Assembly: GCA_011523835.1 (NCBI GenBank)
Contig: WTFZ01000137.1
Location: forward strand, 1 to 60,450
DNA length: 60,450 nucleotides
Direction: 5' to 3'
Origin: Synechococcus sp. CO36386bin_29
GTDB lineage: Bacteria > Cyanobacteriota > Cyanobacteriia > PCC-6307 > Cyanobiaceae
The translations under genes and the position numbers were made by a program. The notes beneath the pieces are model-generated. The model was not told the origin of the DNA, did no database searches, and saw only the letters and a list, made by a program, of their open reading frames with translations. Shown in pieces: positions 32,974-41,442 of this stretch. Every line of letters starts with the position of its first letter. Within the stretch, counting starts at the first letter, position 1.

Positions 32974-33050
32974 ACGAAAAGGCCATGCAGGATTAGGCTA
33001 GGCGAACTTCCGTGGCAATCTGGTAGCAGGGGCTGCCGACCTCATCAAAG

Positions 33051-33320
33051 ATGACATCTCTCCAGCATCCGGAAGCAATCCGTCACTTCCAATCGCTGTG
33101 TGATGCCTGTCAGGAACTGACAACTCGTTTTCACGGACCCTCGGAACTGAGGCTCTATGCAGATGGTTATCTTCACGCACTCAGGCGGGCTGGCAGTCTT
33201 GACACAAGAGAATTAGCCAAACTTGAGATGTTGATTGAACGTTGGATCATGGATCCATCCAGTTTCATCGGTCCGGATGGGGATCCACGAGCGCTCTATC
33301 AACATCCTCAGCAATACTGA
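33051..33320 (+). CDS. small conserved cyanobacterial protein (DUF6761-like)
   Basis: An 89-residue soluble protein with AIRHFQSLCDACQELTTR, then LRLYADGYLHALRRAG and RWIMDPSSF, the order seen in the DUF6761 family of cyanobacteria. No function is known for that family. It starts 77 bases from the divergent response regulator and its stop lies one base from the stop of the convergent glutaredoxin gene. Confidence 0.7.
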   Translation: MTSLQHPEAIRHFQSLCDACQELTTRFHGPSELRLYADGYLHALRRAGSLDTRELAKLEMLIERWIMDPSSFIGPDGDPRALYQHPQQY

Positions 33321-33321
33321 T

Positions 33322-33645
33322 CTAGCTGGCCAGAGCGATCTCAAGCTTCTCCTTCAGTTCGCCGGAGTTGTACATCTCGATCAGGATGTCTGATCCACCC
33401 ATAAATTCCCCTTTGACGTAAACCTGAGGAATGGTGGGCCAGTCGGAAAACTCCTTGATTCCCTGGCGAATCTCCATGTCACTGAGTACGTCAAACGTTT
33501 CAAAACCGATGCCAAGGGCATTGAGGATCTGAACGACGTTGTTGGAGAAGCCGCATTGAGGCATCAGCTTGGTGCCCTTCATGAAGACGAAAACTGGGCT
33601 GGACTGGATGAGCGTTTCGATACGGGTTTTGGTCTGAGCATCCAT
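33322..33645 (-). CDS. grxD: monothiol CGFS glutaredoxin (GrxD type)
   Basis: A 107-residue monothiol glutaredoxin with the CGFS active site at Cys31 (KLMPQCGFSNNVVQIL), the TIPQVYVKG cis-Pro loop and the GGSDILIEMYNSGEL glutathione-binding end. Proteins of this type carry a shared 2Fe-2S cluster with glutathione, transfer it to targets and pair with BolA in iron-status signalling. The bolA gene lies 29 bases upstream on the same strand, the usual two-gene arrangement. Confidence 0.95.
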   Translation of the reverse strand: MDAQTKTRIETLIQSSPVFVFMKGTKLMPQCGFSNNVVQILNALGIGFETFDVLSDMEIRQGIKEFSDWPTIPQVYVKGEFMGGSDILIEMYNSGELKEKLEIALAS

Positions 33646-33674
33646 GGGTTGGTCTCCTGGTGGCTAGATGGGGA

Positions 33675-33908
33675 TCAGTCTGGCGTTGAGGTGTTGAGAG
33701 CCAAAGCGTGGATCGCTTCGCTCTGCAACTCTTCCTTGAGGGCCTTGTAAACCAGCTGGTGCTGGCGGATGCGGTTCAGTCCGTCAAAGGCTGAAGACAC
33801 CACGGATACTTGCAGGTGGTCGCCCCCCCCGGTCAGATCTTCAACGCTGACTTGGGCGTCAGGCAGTGCACGGCGAATGGCAGCGCCAACGGCGTCGGGC
33901 TGAACCAT
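33675..33908 (-). CDS. bolA: BolA-family protein
   Basis: A 77-residue BolA domain: [48 protein letters not shown] with the conserved helix-turn-helix-like core, and the ending AIHALALNT. The His in RQHQLVY is the usual cluster ligand when bound to a CGFS glutaredoxin. It is adjacent to grxD and probably co-transcribed. Confidence 0.92.
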   Translation of the reverse strand: MVQPDAVGAAIRRALPDAQVSVEDLTGGGDHLQVSVVSSAFDGLNRIRQHQLVYKALKEELQSEAIHALALNTSTPD

Positions 33909-33944
33909 GGGGTCAGGAAAAAAACAGAGCTTGATGCTGGCAGA

Positions 33945-34487
33945 TCAACTGCCCGACGTGCTCTGTCCGCCACGGAAGGGTGTATCGACGAAACCGAGCT
34001 CCACAAGGCTTTGATAAGCCTTCTGGCCTTCAGGTTTCGCTGGTGTCATCAAACGAACCACCTCAACAAGGACAGGGACGGCCACTTCAGGTTGGTTCTG
34101 GCGGCGAAACAAGGCAGCCAGTCTCAAGTTGGCCTGTGCCAGCAGGGAGAGTGCTTTGCGTCCCTTTGCATCCATTTCCCGAGGAATTCTTGCGTCAAGA
34201 CCACGGAACGCCCCACTCAGGTCCCGGTAGAAGGCAAGCAGCTGTTTTGCTGCGGTGCGTGCGTTGTCGTAATCCTTTTTGGCTTGGCCCAGATCGCCAG
34301 ATGAAACTGCGGAATCACCGCGTTGAATGAGCGATTCGACGGCTGCAACGTTGAAGCCAGCTCCGTCTGTGGCAAGAACCTTATTGACGGAAGCTGTGTT
34401 CGCGTTCGACGCGGTCTGACCCAGCGCAGGGTTGACGAACAAACCTGCCGTCAGGGCGAGCGCTGAGCAGATGAGGCGTGAACGCAT
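33945..34487 (-). CDS. exported helical-repeat hypothetical protein
   Basis: A 180-residue protein with a signal peptide (RLICSALALTAGLFVNPALG, cut near GQT) and a mature part of paired helices reminiscent of TPR repeats (LIQRGDSAVSSGDLGQAKKDY, LLAQANLRLAALFRRQ, VPVLVEVVRLMTP). A periplasmic scaffolding role is plausible but unproven. It lies between bolA and plsC on the same strand. Confidence 0.7.
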   Translation of the reverse strand: MRSRLICSALALTAGLFVNPALGQTASNANTASVNKVLATDGAGFNVAAVESLIQRGDSAVSSGDLGQAKKDYDNARTAAKQLLAFYRDLSGAFRGLDARIPREMDAKGRKALSLLAQANLRLAALFRRQNQPEVAVPVLVEVVRLMTPAKPEGQKAYQSLVELGFVDTPFRGGQSTSGS

Positions 34488-34514
34488 GACATGAATACTT
34501 AGTATTCGCGGACT

Positions 34515-35213
34515 TTAAAGGCATTCCATGGGGCGTCCAACGGCACTCCTTGCCGCTTGTTCAGCCGCCTTCATTCCCTTCACAAGTAACTGATTGAAGT
34601 GCTCGGTTTCCTCTCTGCCCCGACCTGAAATCGTCAGCACCTCTCCAAAGCAGATGGCGGCGTGACCGAATGGTCCTGGGCGGTTGGGGTTGTAAGCCAA
34701 TCCGACAGGAACGACAGGAACCCGCACGCCTTTTTTCAGAGCGAGCTGAGCCAGGCGCACCAATCCCTGTTCAACGACGATCGGCTCGTCATCACGATTG
34801 ATGCGTCCCTCCGGAAAAACAACCAACTGCTGATCGTTCGCCAGCAGATCCAGGGCAAAACGAAGTGTTGTCAGCGATGGCTTGTCTTGGTCAACAGCGA
34901 AACATCCCAGCCGTTGCAGGAACCATCCCTGCAGACCGGCCATTTCTGTGCGCGTCACCATGAATCGACAATCACGTCCAGTGACGCGACGCCCCGCCGC
35001 CATGGGCAAAATCAGAGCATCCCAACGGGCTCTGTGCGTCGGTGCCAGGAGAACTGGACCCTGCATCGGTAGATGCTGGCGTCCGAGCACAATGCGTTCT
35101 CGGAAATACCCGCGCAACGCGAGATCCTGGGTGACCACCATGGCCAGAGGTGCCCAGAAAGGGTCAATGCCCGTTTCGAGGGCTGAAGCTCGTGTTGCCA
35201 GGCTGCTGGGCAC
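34515..35213 (-). CDS. plsC: 1-acyl-sn-glycerol-3-phosphate acyltransferase (PlsC family)
   Basis: Adds the second acyl chain in phosphatidic acid synthesis at the membrane. The HX4D catalytic motif is at His60-Asp65 (APTHRARWDAL), and VVFPEGRINRDDE carries the glycerol-phosphate-binding block; VVPVGLAYN is motif IV. The 232-residue length fits. The start is a GTG at 35213. Substrate specificity within the family cannot be fixed. It is divergent from pdxJ. Confidence 0.9.
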   Translation of the reverse strand: MPSSLATRASALETGIDPFWAPLAMVVTQDLALRGYFRERIVLGRQHLPMQGPVLLAPTHRARWDALILPMAAGRRVTGRDCRFMVTRTEMAGLQGWFLQRLGCFAVDQDKPSLTTLRFALDLLANDQQLVVFPEGRINRDDEPIVVEQGLVRLAQLALKKGVRVPVVPVGLAYNPNRPGPFGHAAICFGEVLTISGRGREETEHFNQLLVKGMKAAEQAARSAVGRPMECL

Positions 35214-35345
35214 CGCCTTGAGCCGCAGGTCGTCTCAGAAAAAGTTAGGTCTTGGTCTGCACTTCGCAGCGTTATGCAGGGCAGTTGATCCTGCGGCCGA
35301 TGCATCTGCCTGGCTCCATAGGATTCAGTTTTGAACTCTCCCGCC

Positions 35346-36095
35346 GTGGCCAGCCTCGGGGTCAACATCGATCACATCGCCAACGTGCGCCAGGCACGAA
35401 GAACCGTGGAGCCGGATCCCGTGCCGATGGCGCTTCTGGCTGAGCTCGGTGGCGCCGATGGGATCACGGTTCACCTTCGCGAGGATCGGCGCCACATTCA
35501 GGACAGGGATGTGGATCTGCTGCGTCAGACGGTTCGGACCCGCCTGAATCTTGAGATGGCTGCAACGGATGAAATGGTTGCCATCGCCCTGCGGGTGCAG
35601 CCCGACATGGTGACGCTTGTTCCGGAACGACGGGAAGAGGTCTCCACGGAAGGTGGCCTGGATGTGAGCAGCCAGAGTTCTGATCTCACCACCAAGATCC
35701 GTTGCCTTCAGGATGCAGGGATTCCAGTCAGTCTGTTCGTTGATCCGGAGTCGACACAACTGCAGGCCTGCCGTGATTGCGATGCCCGTTGGGTTGAATT
35801 GCACACCGGCACCTATGCCGAATCCAAGTGGACCGAGCAACCGTTGGAGCTTGCTCGCCTGACCGAAGCGACAGCCTTGGCTCGTTCGTTAGGGCTGCGG
35901 GTCAATGCGGGTCACGGGCTTACCTATCAAAACGTGGAGCCGATTGCTTGTATCGAGGGGATGGAAGAGCTGAATATCGGCCATACGATCGTGGCAAGGG
36001 CAGTTGCCGTGGGTCTTCAACAGGCTGTTCGTGAAATGAAGGCCTTGGTTCAGAATCCCCGTCGGGAACCACTGTTCGGAAGCTATCCAGCATGA
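35346..36095 (+). CDS. pdxJ: pyridoxine 5'-phosphate synthase PdxJ
   Basis: Condenses 3-amino-2-oxopropyl phosphate with 1-deoxyxylulose 5-phosphate to pyridoxine phosphate (DXP-dependent vitamin B6 route). The GTG at 35346 gives the typical N terminus [48 protein letters not shown] and GHGLTYQNV follow with the expected catalytic residues. A TTG five codons upstream is an alternative start. The stop overlaps ycf54 by 4 bases. Confidence 0.95.
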   Translation: MASLGVNIDHIANVRQARRTVEPDPVPMALLAELGGADGITVHLREDRRHIQDRDVDLLRQTVRTRLNLEMAATDEMVAIALRVQPDMVTLVPERREEVSTEGGLDVSSQSSDLTTKIRCLQDAGIPVSLFVDPESTQLQACRDCDARWVELHTGTYAESKWTEQPLELARLTEATALARSLGLRVNAGHGLTYQNVEPIACIEGMEELNIGHTIVARAVAVGLQQAVREMKALVQNPRREPLFGSYPA

Positions 36096-36412
36096 CCACT
36101 TATCACTTCGTTGCAGCCAGCGAGCGGTTCCTCACAGAGGAGGAGCCGCTTGAAGAGGTGCTGAAAGAACGCAGACGCCATTACGCCGAGGAAGGTCGAG
36201 AGATTGATTTCTGGCTGGTGCGCAGACCTGCTTTTCTTGACAGCCCAGAACTTTCGGTGGTGAAGAAAGAGGTGCCGGAGCCGTCTGCGGCTGTGGTTTC
36301 CACCGATGCAACCTTCATCACGTTTATGAAGCTGCGTCTTGAGTTTGTCTTGGAGGGCCGCTTCGAGGCTCCGAGTGATTCCATTCCGGATCCTCTGGCC
36401 TCTCAGTGCTGA
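36092..36412 (+). CDS. ycf54: Ycf54, Mg-protoporphyrin ester cyclase subunit
   Basis: A 106-residue protein with the conserved Ycf54 sequence: [44 protein letters not shown]-like PAFLDSPEL and the ending [12 protein letters not shown]. It is required for, or stabilises, the aerobic cyclase AcsF that forms ring E of chlorophyll. acsF itself is 9 kb away in this window on the other strand. It is translationally coupled to pdxJ (ATGA overlap). Confidence 0.94.
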   Translation: MTTYHFVAASERFLTEEEPLEEVLKERRRHYAEEGREIDFWLVRRPAFLDSPELSVVKKEVPEPSAAVVSTDATFITFMKLRLEFVLEGRFEAPSDSIPDPLASQC

Positions 36413-36444
36413 TTTCTTTAACGATGTCATCACCGGGAGGGCCC

Positions 36445-36669
36445 ATGCGTGTTGCAACCTTCAGTGCATGTTTCGTCATGGGATGCCTCCAATGTCTCCC
36501 AGTTCGCTCCGATTCAGGTGGTGGTTGGGAGTCTTGGGTGTACAGCCTGACGCCGGAGCAATTATGTGAGGCCTATATGGATGACATCGTGACCGATGAA
36601 GATCTTCCGGGAGGTCGCGGCCAGGATCCATGCTCAGAGGACGATTCAGACAGGGACTCACCCTGGTAA
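36445..36669 (+). CDS. small secreted hypothetical protein
   Basis: From the ATG at 36445, with a GGGAGG ribosome site 5 bases before it, 74 residues are encoded: a short signal-like start (VATFSACFVMGCLQCLPVRS) and an acidic mature part with WVYSLTPEQLCEAYMDDIV and DPCSEDD. The strong ribosome site and the balanced Cys pair support a real gene. Family unknown. The frame is open to 36406, overlapping ycf54. Confidence 0.6.
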   Translation: MRVATFSACFVMGCLQCLPVRSDSGGGWESWVYSLTPEQLCEAYMDDIVTDEDLPGGRGQDPCSEDDSDRDSPW

Positions 36670-37061
36670 GACTTCATGATTGATCTGCTGTCGATTCAGC
36701 GGATCATTTTTAATCTTCGAGGGATGGTTACTGGTGAATTGTTGTGGGGGTGCCATCTTGAGCTCTGGCGCAGCCTTTCTATGTCAGCCCGCAATTTTCT
36801 CGCCTTCAGGTCGAAACAAGAGATTATTTTCTTCATCCCGTCTTAGGTGGAGTGAGCAGCACACGCTGAGATGCTTACGAGCGTTTTGCAAAACGCAATT
36901 CGCTGCTGGTGGATCGTCTCTCCAACCTGGTGAAGGTTTCCATTGTGATCCAGTTGAAGCGAAAACCTTCAGAGCCTTTTGTTGATGGCTTGCCGGAGTC
37001 ATCCGGTCTTCTCTTCGCCAGTGAAAAGAGAGCTCGGCTCAGGCAACGTGGCTTGTTGTAA
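36670..37061. other. non-coding or decayed stretch with a 16-bp palindrome
   Basis: About 390 bases without a convincing gene on either strand; the open frames here have no ribosome site and implausible products. At 36881-36896 lies the perfect palindrome GCGTTTTGCAAAACGC, which could be a regulator operator. The stretch leads into the RTX remnant and may be part of the same decay. Confidence 0.5.
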
Positions 37062-37515
37062 GGGGATCGACGGGGGAATCAGTTAACAGCTAGCCGTCGC
37101 GACGACATCCTGTTTGGCCGTTCGGGCGATGACATCCTCACCGGTGGTTCGGGGGATGATCTTCTGTCTGGAGGCGCAGGTGCTGATCGGTTTCTCTTTC
37201 ACAACGCCGAGCGGCAGAACTATTTTCAAGCACACGATTGTGGATTTCCGGCCCGAACAGGGTGATCGGATCTGAATTGAGGGCGCTCATCATTTCCTCG
37301 GTTCAAAGGCTTTCACCGGTCGTGCGGGTGAGATTTAGGCCATTGCATGGATAGTGGATCTGCTTTCGTGCCCAGGGGTGAACCTGCAGCCCTGGATGAT
37401 TCAGGGCGTCCTTCTGTCGATCGATGATGACGGTGATCGGCTGGCTGATGGGTTGGTCGAAATCCCCGGTTTGACATCCTTCGAAGCTGATTGGTTCGAG
37501 GGCATCAGCTGTTGA
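37062..37515 (+). pseudogene. remnant of an RTX-type calcium-binding protein C terminus
   Basis: The first frame encodes RTX nonapeptide repeats: RRDDILFGRSGDDILTGG, SGDDLLSGGAGADRF, which bind calcium in secreted toxins, proteases and S-layer proteins. It then breaks near 37230. The sense continues in another frame as TIVDFRPEQGDRI, FLGSKAFTGRAGEI and VLLSIDDDGDRLADG, the typical ending of serralysin-like secretion domains, with stops at 37273-37275 and 37336-37338. A TAA at 37059 precedes it. The N-terminal part is gone. It is a dead gene end. Confidence 0.8.
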
Positions 37516-37597
37516 CCCGAGGAGGAAGGTGCGGGCGAGGGAACCCGCAGATCATTGACCTACCAGTTGGTACTTGCGCACTGGCGTTCGCGTCGAC

Positions 37598-37631
37598 TTG
37601 ACTTTTGTAAGACAAGTGGAAATGATTCTCA
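37598..37631 (+). promoter_or_regulatory. promoter with Fur-box-like operator
   Basis: TTGACT at 37598-37603 is a good -35 element; 17 bases later AATGAT at 37621-37626 could serve as -10. Across the -10 lies TGGAAATGATTCTCA (37617-37631), which fits the 7-1-7 Fur/Zur consensus TGAnAATnATTnTCA at 11 of 12 fixed positions. Such an arrangement would be repressed by metal-loaded Fur and opened on starvation. No protein gene begins downstream before the terminator at 37738. Confidence 0.55.
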
Positions 37632-37632
37632 A

Positions 37633-37773
37633 GTCAGTGTTAATGCTCAATTCCGAAAAAGATCCGTTGAATGCGGATTGTGAGTATCAGCGTGAACCAT
37701 AGTGAGGGAAGGTCCAATGCGACCTAATGCGTCGATACGGGAACGTGGCTGAGGGGCTTCGTTCCCGCTTTTT
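37633..37773 (+). ncRNA. candidate Fur-regulated small RNA
   Basis: A transcript from the promoter above would start near 37633 and end in the terminator at 37738-37773, about 140 bases. It contains only mini-frames: a 19-codon frame at 37643-37702, and an 11-codon frame whose ATG at 37714 follows a GGAAGG site. It could be a regulatory RNA in the manner of the cyanobacterial iron-stress RNA IsaR1, or a leader peptide transcript. Sequence homology to a known RNA was not recognised. Confidence 0.45.
37738..37773 (+). terminator. intrinsic terminator
   Basis: Perfect 8-bp stem CGGGAACG (37738-37745) / CGTTCCCG (37760-37767) with a 14-base loop, followed by CTTTTT. It works only in the plus direction; the minus direction has no T run. 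It therefore ends a plus-strand transcript although no intact plus-strand gene precedes it. Confidence 0.8.
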
Positions 37774-37788
37774 ATGTTGATCGCTCGC

Positions 37789-38538
37789 TTACTGGATCAA
37801 CTGCTCCTCCAGGAGCATGTTGAATCCGAGTAGTTGTTCGTCACTGAGTTGCTGCCGGGACCCTACCTGGAAGTTGCTTTGGAGAAAGTCTCGGGCTTGC
37901 TGTTGCTGCCAATTGAGGCGTTTAAGGATTTCATCGCATTGGTTTACAAGATCAGAACGCCGTAAGGGAATCGCTGCTGTTCGGGCGTCACTTGAGGCTG
38001 GAAGGTGCCGCAGGCGCTTGAGATAAGCCACGAGATCACTGAAGCGTGTGAGTCGATGTCTACTGCTGTGGCCAAACGCCCGTTCCAGGTAAATGGATTC
38101 ACTGGCACGATCCCAGCCGATGCGTTGTAACTCCAGGTCGATCGCGGTGAGTTCTTCGCTCCAATCATCAGGATCAGTGGGTGCTTCATTGACTACGGCT
38201 TCTGCTGCTTGATCAAGCGAAGGTTGGATTGGTGCGATCGGCTCGGGCTTTTGCGGTTCAAAGACAGGCTTTGCTTCTGATTCGATCCGGTCCACGTCCC
38301 TGTCGTTGCGGCGGACAATGTCCTGGTTGCTGTGGCGGACAATCTCTTTGTTGCTGACTGGAGCTGCACTGCGTTGATCCAGTCGCTGCAGCAGCCTGGC
38401 GATGGCGTGATCCTCCGCTTCTGTTGCCGTGGGAGCTTCGCCCAGGGCACTCCCAAGTGAAGTGCTGCCGTCGAAGGCTTCGACGCGAACTATGCAGCGC
38501 TGGTCATCGTGATGGCAAAGCTGGGCGTGCGTTTTCAT
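37789..38538 (-). CDS. conserved hypothetical protein with disordered middle
   Basis: A 249-residue soluble protein in three parts: a small N-terminal domain (MKTHAQLCHHDDQRCIVRVE, then ATEAEDHAIARLLQRLDQ), a charged Pro-rich linker (about 65-115), and a helical C-terminal domain with duplicated features: IDLELQRIGWDRASESIYLE and EILKRLNWQQQQARDFLQ, each followed by an R/Q-rich step and a helix. The repeated helical motif suggests an internal duplication. No known family is recognised; diverges from the TerC gene. Confidence 0.7.
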   Translation of the reverse strand: MKTHAQLCHHDDQRCIVRVEAFDGSTSLGSALGEAPTATEAEDHAIARLLQRLDQRSAAPVSNKEIVRHSNQDIVRRNDRDVDRIESEAKPVFEPQKPEPIAPIQPSLDQAAEAVVNEAPTDPDDWSEELTAIDLELQRIGWDRASESIYLERAFGHSSRHRLTRFSDLVAYLKRLRHLPASSDARTAAIPLRRSDLVNQCDEILKRLNWQQQQARDFLQSNFQVGSRQQLSDEQLLGFNMLLEEQLIQ

Positions 38539-38575
38539 GCCACTGGTCAGCGTGTCCTATTTCTAGGCTGGGAGG

Positions 38576-39295
38576 ATGGACACAGCTGCACTGCCTTCCC
38601 TAACCGCCTGGCTGGACGGCGTTGATCAGCTCGGTGAGCTGCTCCCGTTGTTGCCGGTTCTGGTCAGTCTTGAGCTTCTTCTCTCAGCTGACAATGCCAT
38701 CGCTTTGGCTGCCATCGCCCGTACGCAGTGTGATCCGGAACTTGAGCGCCGGGCCCTCAACCTTGGGGTGTTGATGGCGTTTGTGCTCCGCGTTGCTCTC
38801 ATCCTGATGGCGCAATGGGTGTTGGCGTTTCCGCCGCTTCAGTTGTTGGCAGGTGGTTATCTCCTCTGGCTTTGTTACCAGCACTGGAGGCCGGCGGGAA
38901 CTGAGGATGATTCTCAAGCCCTGCCGCTGTCTTTGCCGCCCCGGAGTTTTCGCCGCACCGTTTTGACCCTTGCCGCCACCGATCTTGCATTTTCGATCGA
39001 CAGTGTTGCCGCCGCCGTGGCGATCAGTGATCAACTCCTGCTTGTGATCACGGGTGCACTGATTGGCGTGGTTGCACTGCGGTTTACATCGGGTTTGTTC
39101 ATTCACTGGCTAAAGATTTTTTCCCGACTGGAATCCGCCGGTTATTTGGCTGTTGCTTTTGTCGGGTTCAAGTTGATTCTCCAGCTTGTTTTTCCAATGG
39201 TTGATATTCCTGAGCTGCTCACTCTCTGTGTTGTGATTCTGCTGATGATCTGGGGATTTTCGATTCGTCTTCCTGCCATTGCTGAGGAGACCTAA
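38576..39295 (+). CDS. TerC-family integral membrane protein
   Basis: A 239-residue protein with seven or so membrane helices and the duplicated TerC metal motifs SLELLLSADNAIALAAIA and TDLAFSIDSVAAAVAIS, whose acidic residues line the transport path. TerC proteins export or handle manganese and protect co-translocated metalloproteins; in phototrophs a thylakoid role is known for the plant relative. A GGGAGG precedes the ATG directly, closer than usual. Followed 3 bases later by a small gene. Confidence 0.88.
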   Translation: MDTAALPSLTAWLDGVDQLGELLPLLPVLVSLELLLSADNAIALAAIARTQCDPELERRALNLGVLMAFVLRVALILMAQWVLAFPPLQLLAGGYLLWLCYQHWRPAGTEDDSQALPLSLPPRSFRRTVLTLAATDLAFSIDSVAAAVAISDQLLLVITGALIGVVALRFTSGLFIHWLKIFSRLESAGYLAVAFVGFKLILQLVFPMVDIPELLTLCVVILLMIWGFSIRLPAIAEET

Positions 39296-39298
39296 GAC

Positions 39299-39640
39299 GT
39301 GCTGATTGAGATTCGTCAGTTTGGGAGTGAGCAGCCGATCGACCGCTTGGAAATGGAGGATCCTCCACATCCCGGTCGTTGGTTCTCGATCGATTCAAGA
39401 AGTTTCCTTGTGATGCAGAGACGGCATCGTTACGGGCTCCGCTCCGGACGCTACGAACTCAGGTCTGTGGTCCTGCTGGTCAAGCCACAACAACAACCGA
39501 ACGATGCCCGCTGGTTCCGCCATGGCTGGGTGATCGGTGATCCCGGCTGTCGCTTCAATGCCCGCAGTCCTCTCTTGCGTTGTGCAGTGCTCCCAGAGGG
39601 GCCCTGTGAGCGTTGCGTGCACCGCGAGGACGTCTCTTAG
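39299..39640 (+). CDS. DUF6464-like cyanobacterial protein
   Basis: A 113-residue soluble protein from a GTG at 39299. The C-terminal GDPGCRFNARSPLLRCAVLP and GPCERCVHRE block with four Cys matches the DUF6464 family and looks like a metal site. Function unknown. Downstream of terC by 3 bases and probably co-transcribed. Confidence 0.75.
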   Translation: MLIEIRQFGSEQPIDRLEMEDPPHPGRWFSIDSRSFLVMQRRHRYGLRSGRYELRSVVLLVKPQQQPNDARWFRHGWVIGDPGCRFNARSPLLRCAVLPEGPCERCVHREDVS

Positions 39641-39683
39641 CGATAGCTCTTCAAAATGGAGCCATGCAAAACACCGTGGATCG

Positions 39684-39908
39684 ATGAAGCGCGAGCGTTG
39701 CTGGGTCTGGTTTCGAGGTGGTCTCAATGAACGACCGCATTGGGTCGGAGGTTTCTACGCCTCGACAGATGATCAGGATGGCATCCTGATTCAGCATGCG
39801 TCCTATCGCGATTGCCGGGTGCCGGCTTGGAGAGTCACGCAGCAGGAACCCAGTGACCCCCATGTCTCTCCTGAGATCCCTGACAATGCTGTCTGGCAGT
39901 TGTTCTGA
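39684..39908 (+). CDS. conserved hypothetical, 74 residues
   Basis: Starts at the ATG at 39684 (KRERCWVWFRGGLNERPHWV) and is rich in Trp and Arg, with the aromatic core HASYRDCRVPAWRVTQ. The upstream part of the open frame overlaps the DUF6464 gene and is not used. No family recognised; it lies in a row of small plus-strand genes leading to the helicase. Confidence 0.6.
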   Translation: MKRERCWVWFRGGLNERPHWVGGFYASTDDQDGILIQHASYRDCRVPAWRVTQQEPSDPHVSPEIPDNAVWQLF

Positions 39909-39916
39909 TCCGTCCG

Positions 39917-40126
39917 ATGCAGCATTCCGCTCTGCGGGTGAGAGCTGAGCTCCTCGAGTTCCTCAAATTTCGCGTTCTTGCGGCTCAGCAGACGTTCTTC
40001 CAGGATGAGAGCCCCGTTCAACGTCGGGCCTGGCTGGAGCGCGTCCATCCAAAGGCTTTGGTGCTCACGGATCGGCAACTCGACGAGGTCTGGACTCAGG
40101 CTCAGCAGCTCTATGGCGATCACTAA
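39917..40126 (+). CDS. conserved hypothetical, 69 residues
   Basis: A small helical soluble protein (RAELLEFLKFRVLAAQQTFF, DRQLDEVWTQAQQLYGD). It starts 8 bases after the previous small gene. No function can be given. Confidence 0.6.
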   Translation: MQHSALRVRAELLEFLKFRVLAAQQTFFQDESPVQRRAWLERVHPKALVLTDRQLDEVWTQAQQLYGDH

Positions 40127-40152
40127 GGTGTGACTTGTTGCCCCCGTAGGCT

Positions 40153-41442
40153 GTGGTTTGCGGCGGCATCACAATCAGCGCAGCTTCTGTCTCCACCGAT
40201 CCTCAGGCGTTGTTCTCGGATCTGGGATTAGGTGTCCCCCTTTTGGAAGCACTACAGGACAAGGGATATGTCCATCCTTCTCCGATTCAGGCGCAGGCGA
40301 TCCCGGCGGTGATTGATGGCAGGGATGTGATGGCAGCAGCGCAAACCGGTACCGGTAAAACAGCAGGTTTCACACTGCCGGTGCTGGAAAGACTTCGGCA
40401 TGGTAAGCGTGCCGGACGAGGCAAGATCCGTGCTCTTGTCCTCACGCCGACCAGGGAACTCGCTGCTCAGGTGCTGGAGAATGTGAGGGCCTACAGCAGT
40501 CGTCTCCCTCTGCGTAGCGACGTTGTGTTCGGTGGCGTGAAAGCCAACCCGCAGATCGACCGTCTGCGCGGGGGAGTGGATTTGCTTGTGGCCACGCCCG
40601 GCCGCTTGCTTGATCTTCATCAACAGGGGGCTCTGCACTTTGATCAGCTTGAGTGTCTGGTCCTCGATGAGGCCGACCGCATGCTCGACATGGGCTTCAT
40701 TCACGACATCCGTCGCCTGATCAGGTTGATGCCTGCCAAGCGCCAGACACTTCTGTTTTCTGCCACGTTCAGTCCGCCCATTCGCAAACTGGCGTCGGGG
40801 CTTCTCCATGATCCGGTGCATCTTCAGGTCACGCCTGAAAATCAGACGGCGCGATCGGTTGAGCAAGTCGTGCATCCCTGCGACATGGTGCGCAAAGGTG
40901 ATTTGCTGAGCCATCTCATTCGTCAGGGCGAATGGCGTCAGGTCCTCGTGTTTTCACGCACGAAGCACGGAGCCAATCGCGTTGCCGACCGTCTCAGCAA
41001 GGAGGGTCTGTCAGCTGCAGCCATTCATGGCAACAAGAGCCAGGGAGCACGAACCCGTGCACTGCAGGGGTTCAAGCAGGGAAGCATCCGGGTGCTCGTG
41101 GCAACGGATATCGCCGCCAGAGGCATCGATATCCAGCAGCTTCCCCACGTTGTGAATCTGGATCTGCCGAATGTGGCGGAAGACTATGTCCACCGCATCG
41201 GTCGCACCGGTCGTGCGGGCGAAACCGGACATGCCGTGTCCCTTGTTGCTGCTGAGGAAGCGCTTCTGCTGAAAGCGATCGAACGGCTGACGGGTGAACC
41301 GCTGAAACGTCAGACTGTGGAAGGCTTTGAGCCCACCGTGCTCAGGGCACCTCCTTTGGATCTCAGTGGTGGTCGCCGGCGGTCTCCGGGGAAACCAAGA
41401 GCTCGCAGTGTTTCCTCTTCATCACGTGGTCGTCATCGTTAG
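40153..41442 (+). CDS. DEAD-box ATP-dependent RNA helicase (RhlE-like)
   Basis: A 429-residue RNA helicase with all core motifs: Q motif region [19 protein letters not shown] (I), PTRELA (Ia), TPGRL (Ib), DEAD within [12 protein letters not shown] (II), SAT (III), the ARGIDI block (V) and HRIGRTGR (VI). The basic C-terminal tail ([14 protein letters not shown]) suits RNA binding. RhlE-type members act in ribosome assembly and RNA turnover, often at low temperature. The start is a GTG at 40153. It converges with fmt with a 4-base overlap of stops. Confidence 0.93.
   Translation: MVCGGITISAASVSTDPQALFSDLGLGVPLLEALQDKGYVHPSPIQAQAIPAVIDGRDVMAAAQTGTGKTAGFTLPVLERLRHGKRAGRGKIRALVLTPTRELAAQVLENVRAYSSRLPLRSDVVFGGVKANPQIDRLRGGVDLLVATPGRLLDLHQQGALHFDQLECLVLDEADRMLDMGFIHDIRRLIRLMPAKRQTLLFSATFSPPIRKLASGLLHDPVHLQVTPENQTARSVEQVVHPCDMVRKGDLLSHLIRQGEWRQVLVFSRTKHGANRVADRLSKEGLSAAAIHGNKSQGARTRALQGFKQGSIRVLVATDIAARGIDIQQLPHVVNLDLPNVAEDYVHRIGRTGRAGETGHAVSLVAAEEALLLKAIERLTGEPLKRQTVEGFEPTVLRAPPLDLSGGRRRSPGKPRARSVSSSSRGRHR

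Noticed and set aside
36680-36985. A 101-residue plus-strand frame after the small secreted gene
   Set aside because: No ribosome site, odd Cys/Phe-rich composition and no domain; it lies in a decayed region.
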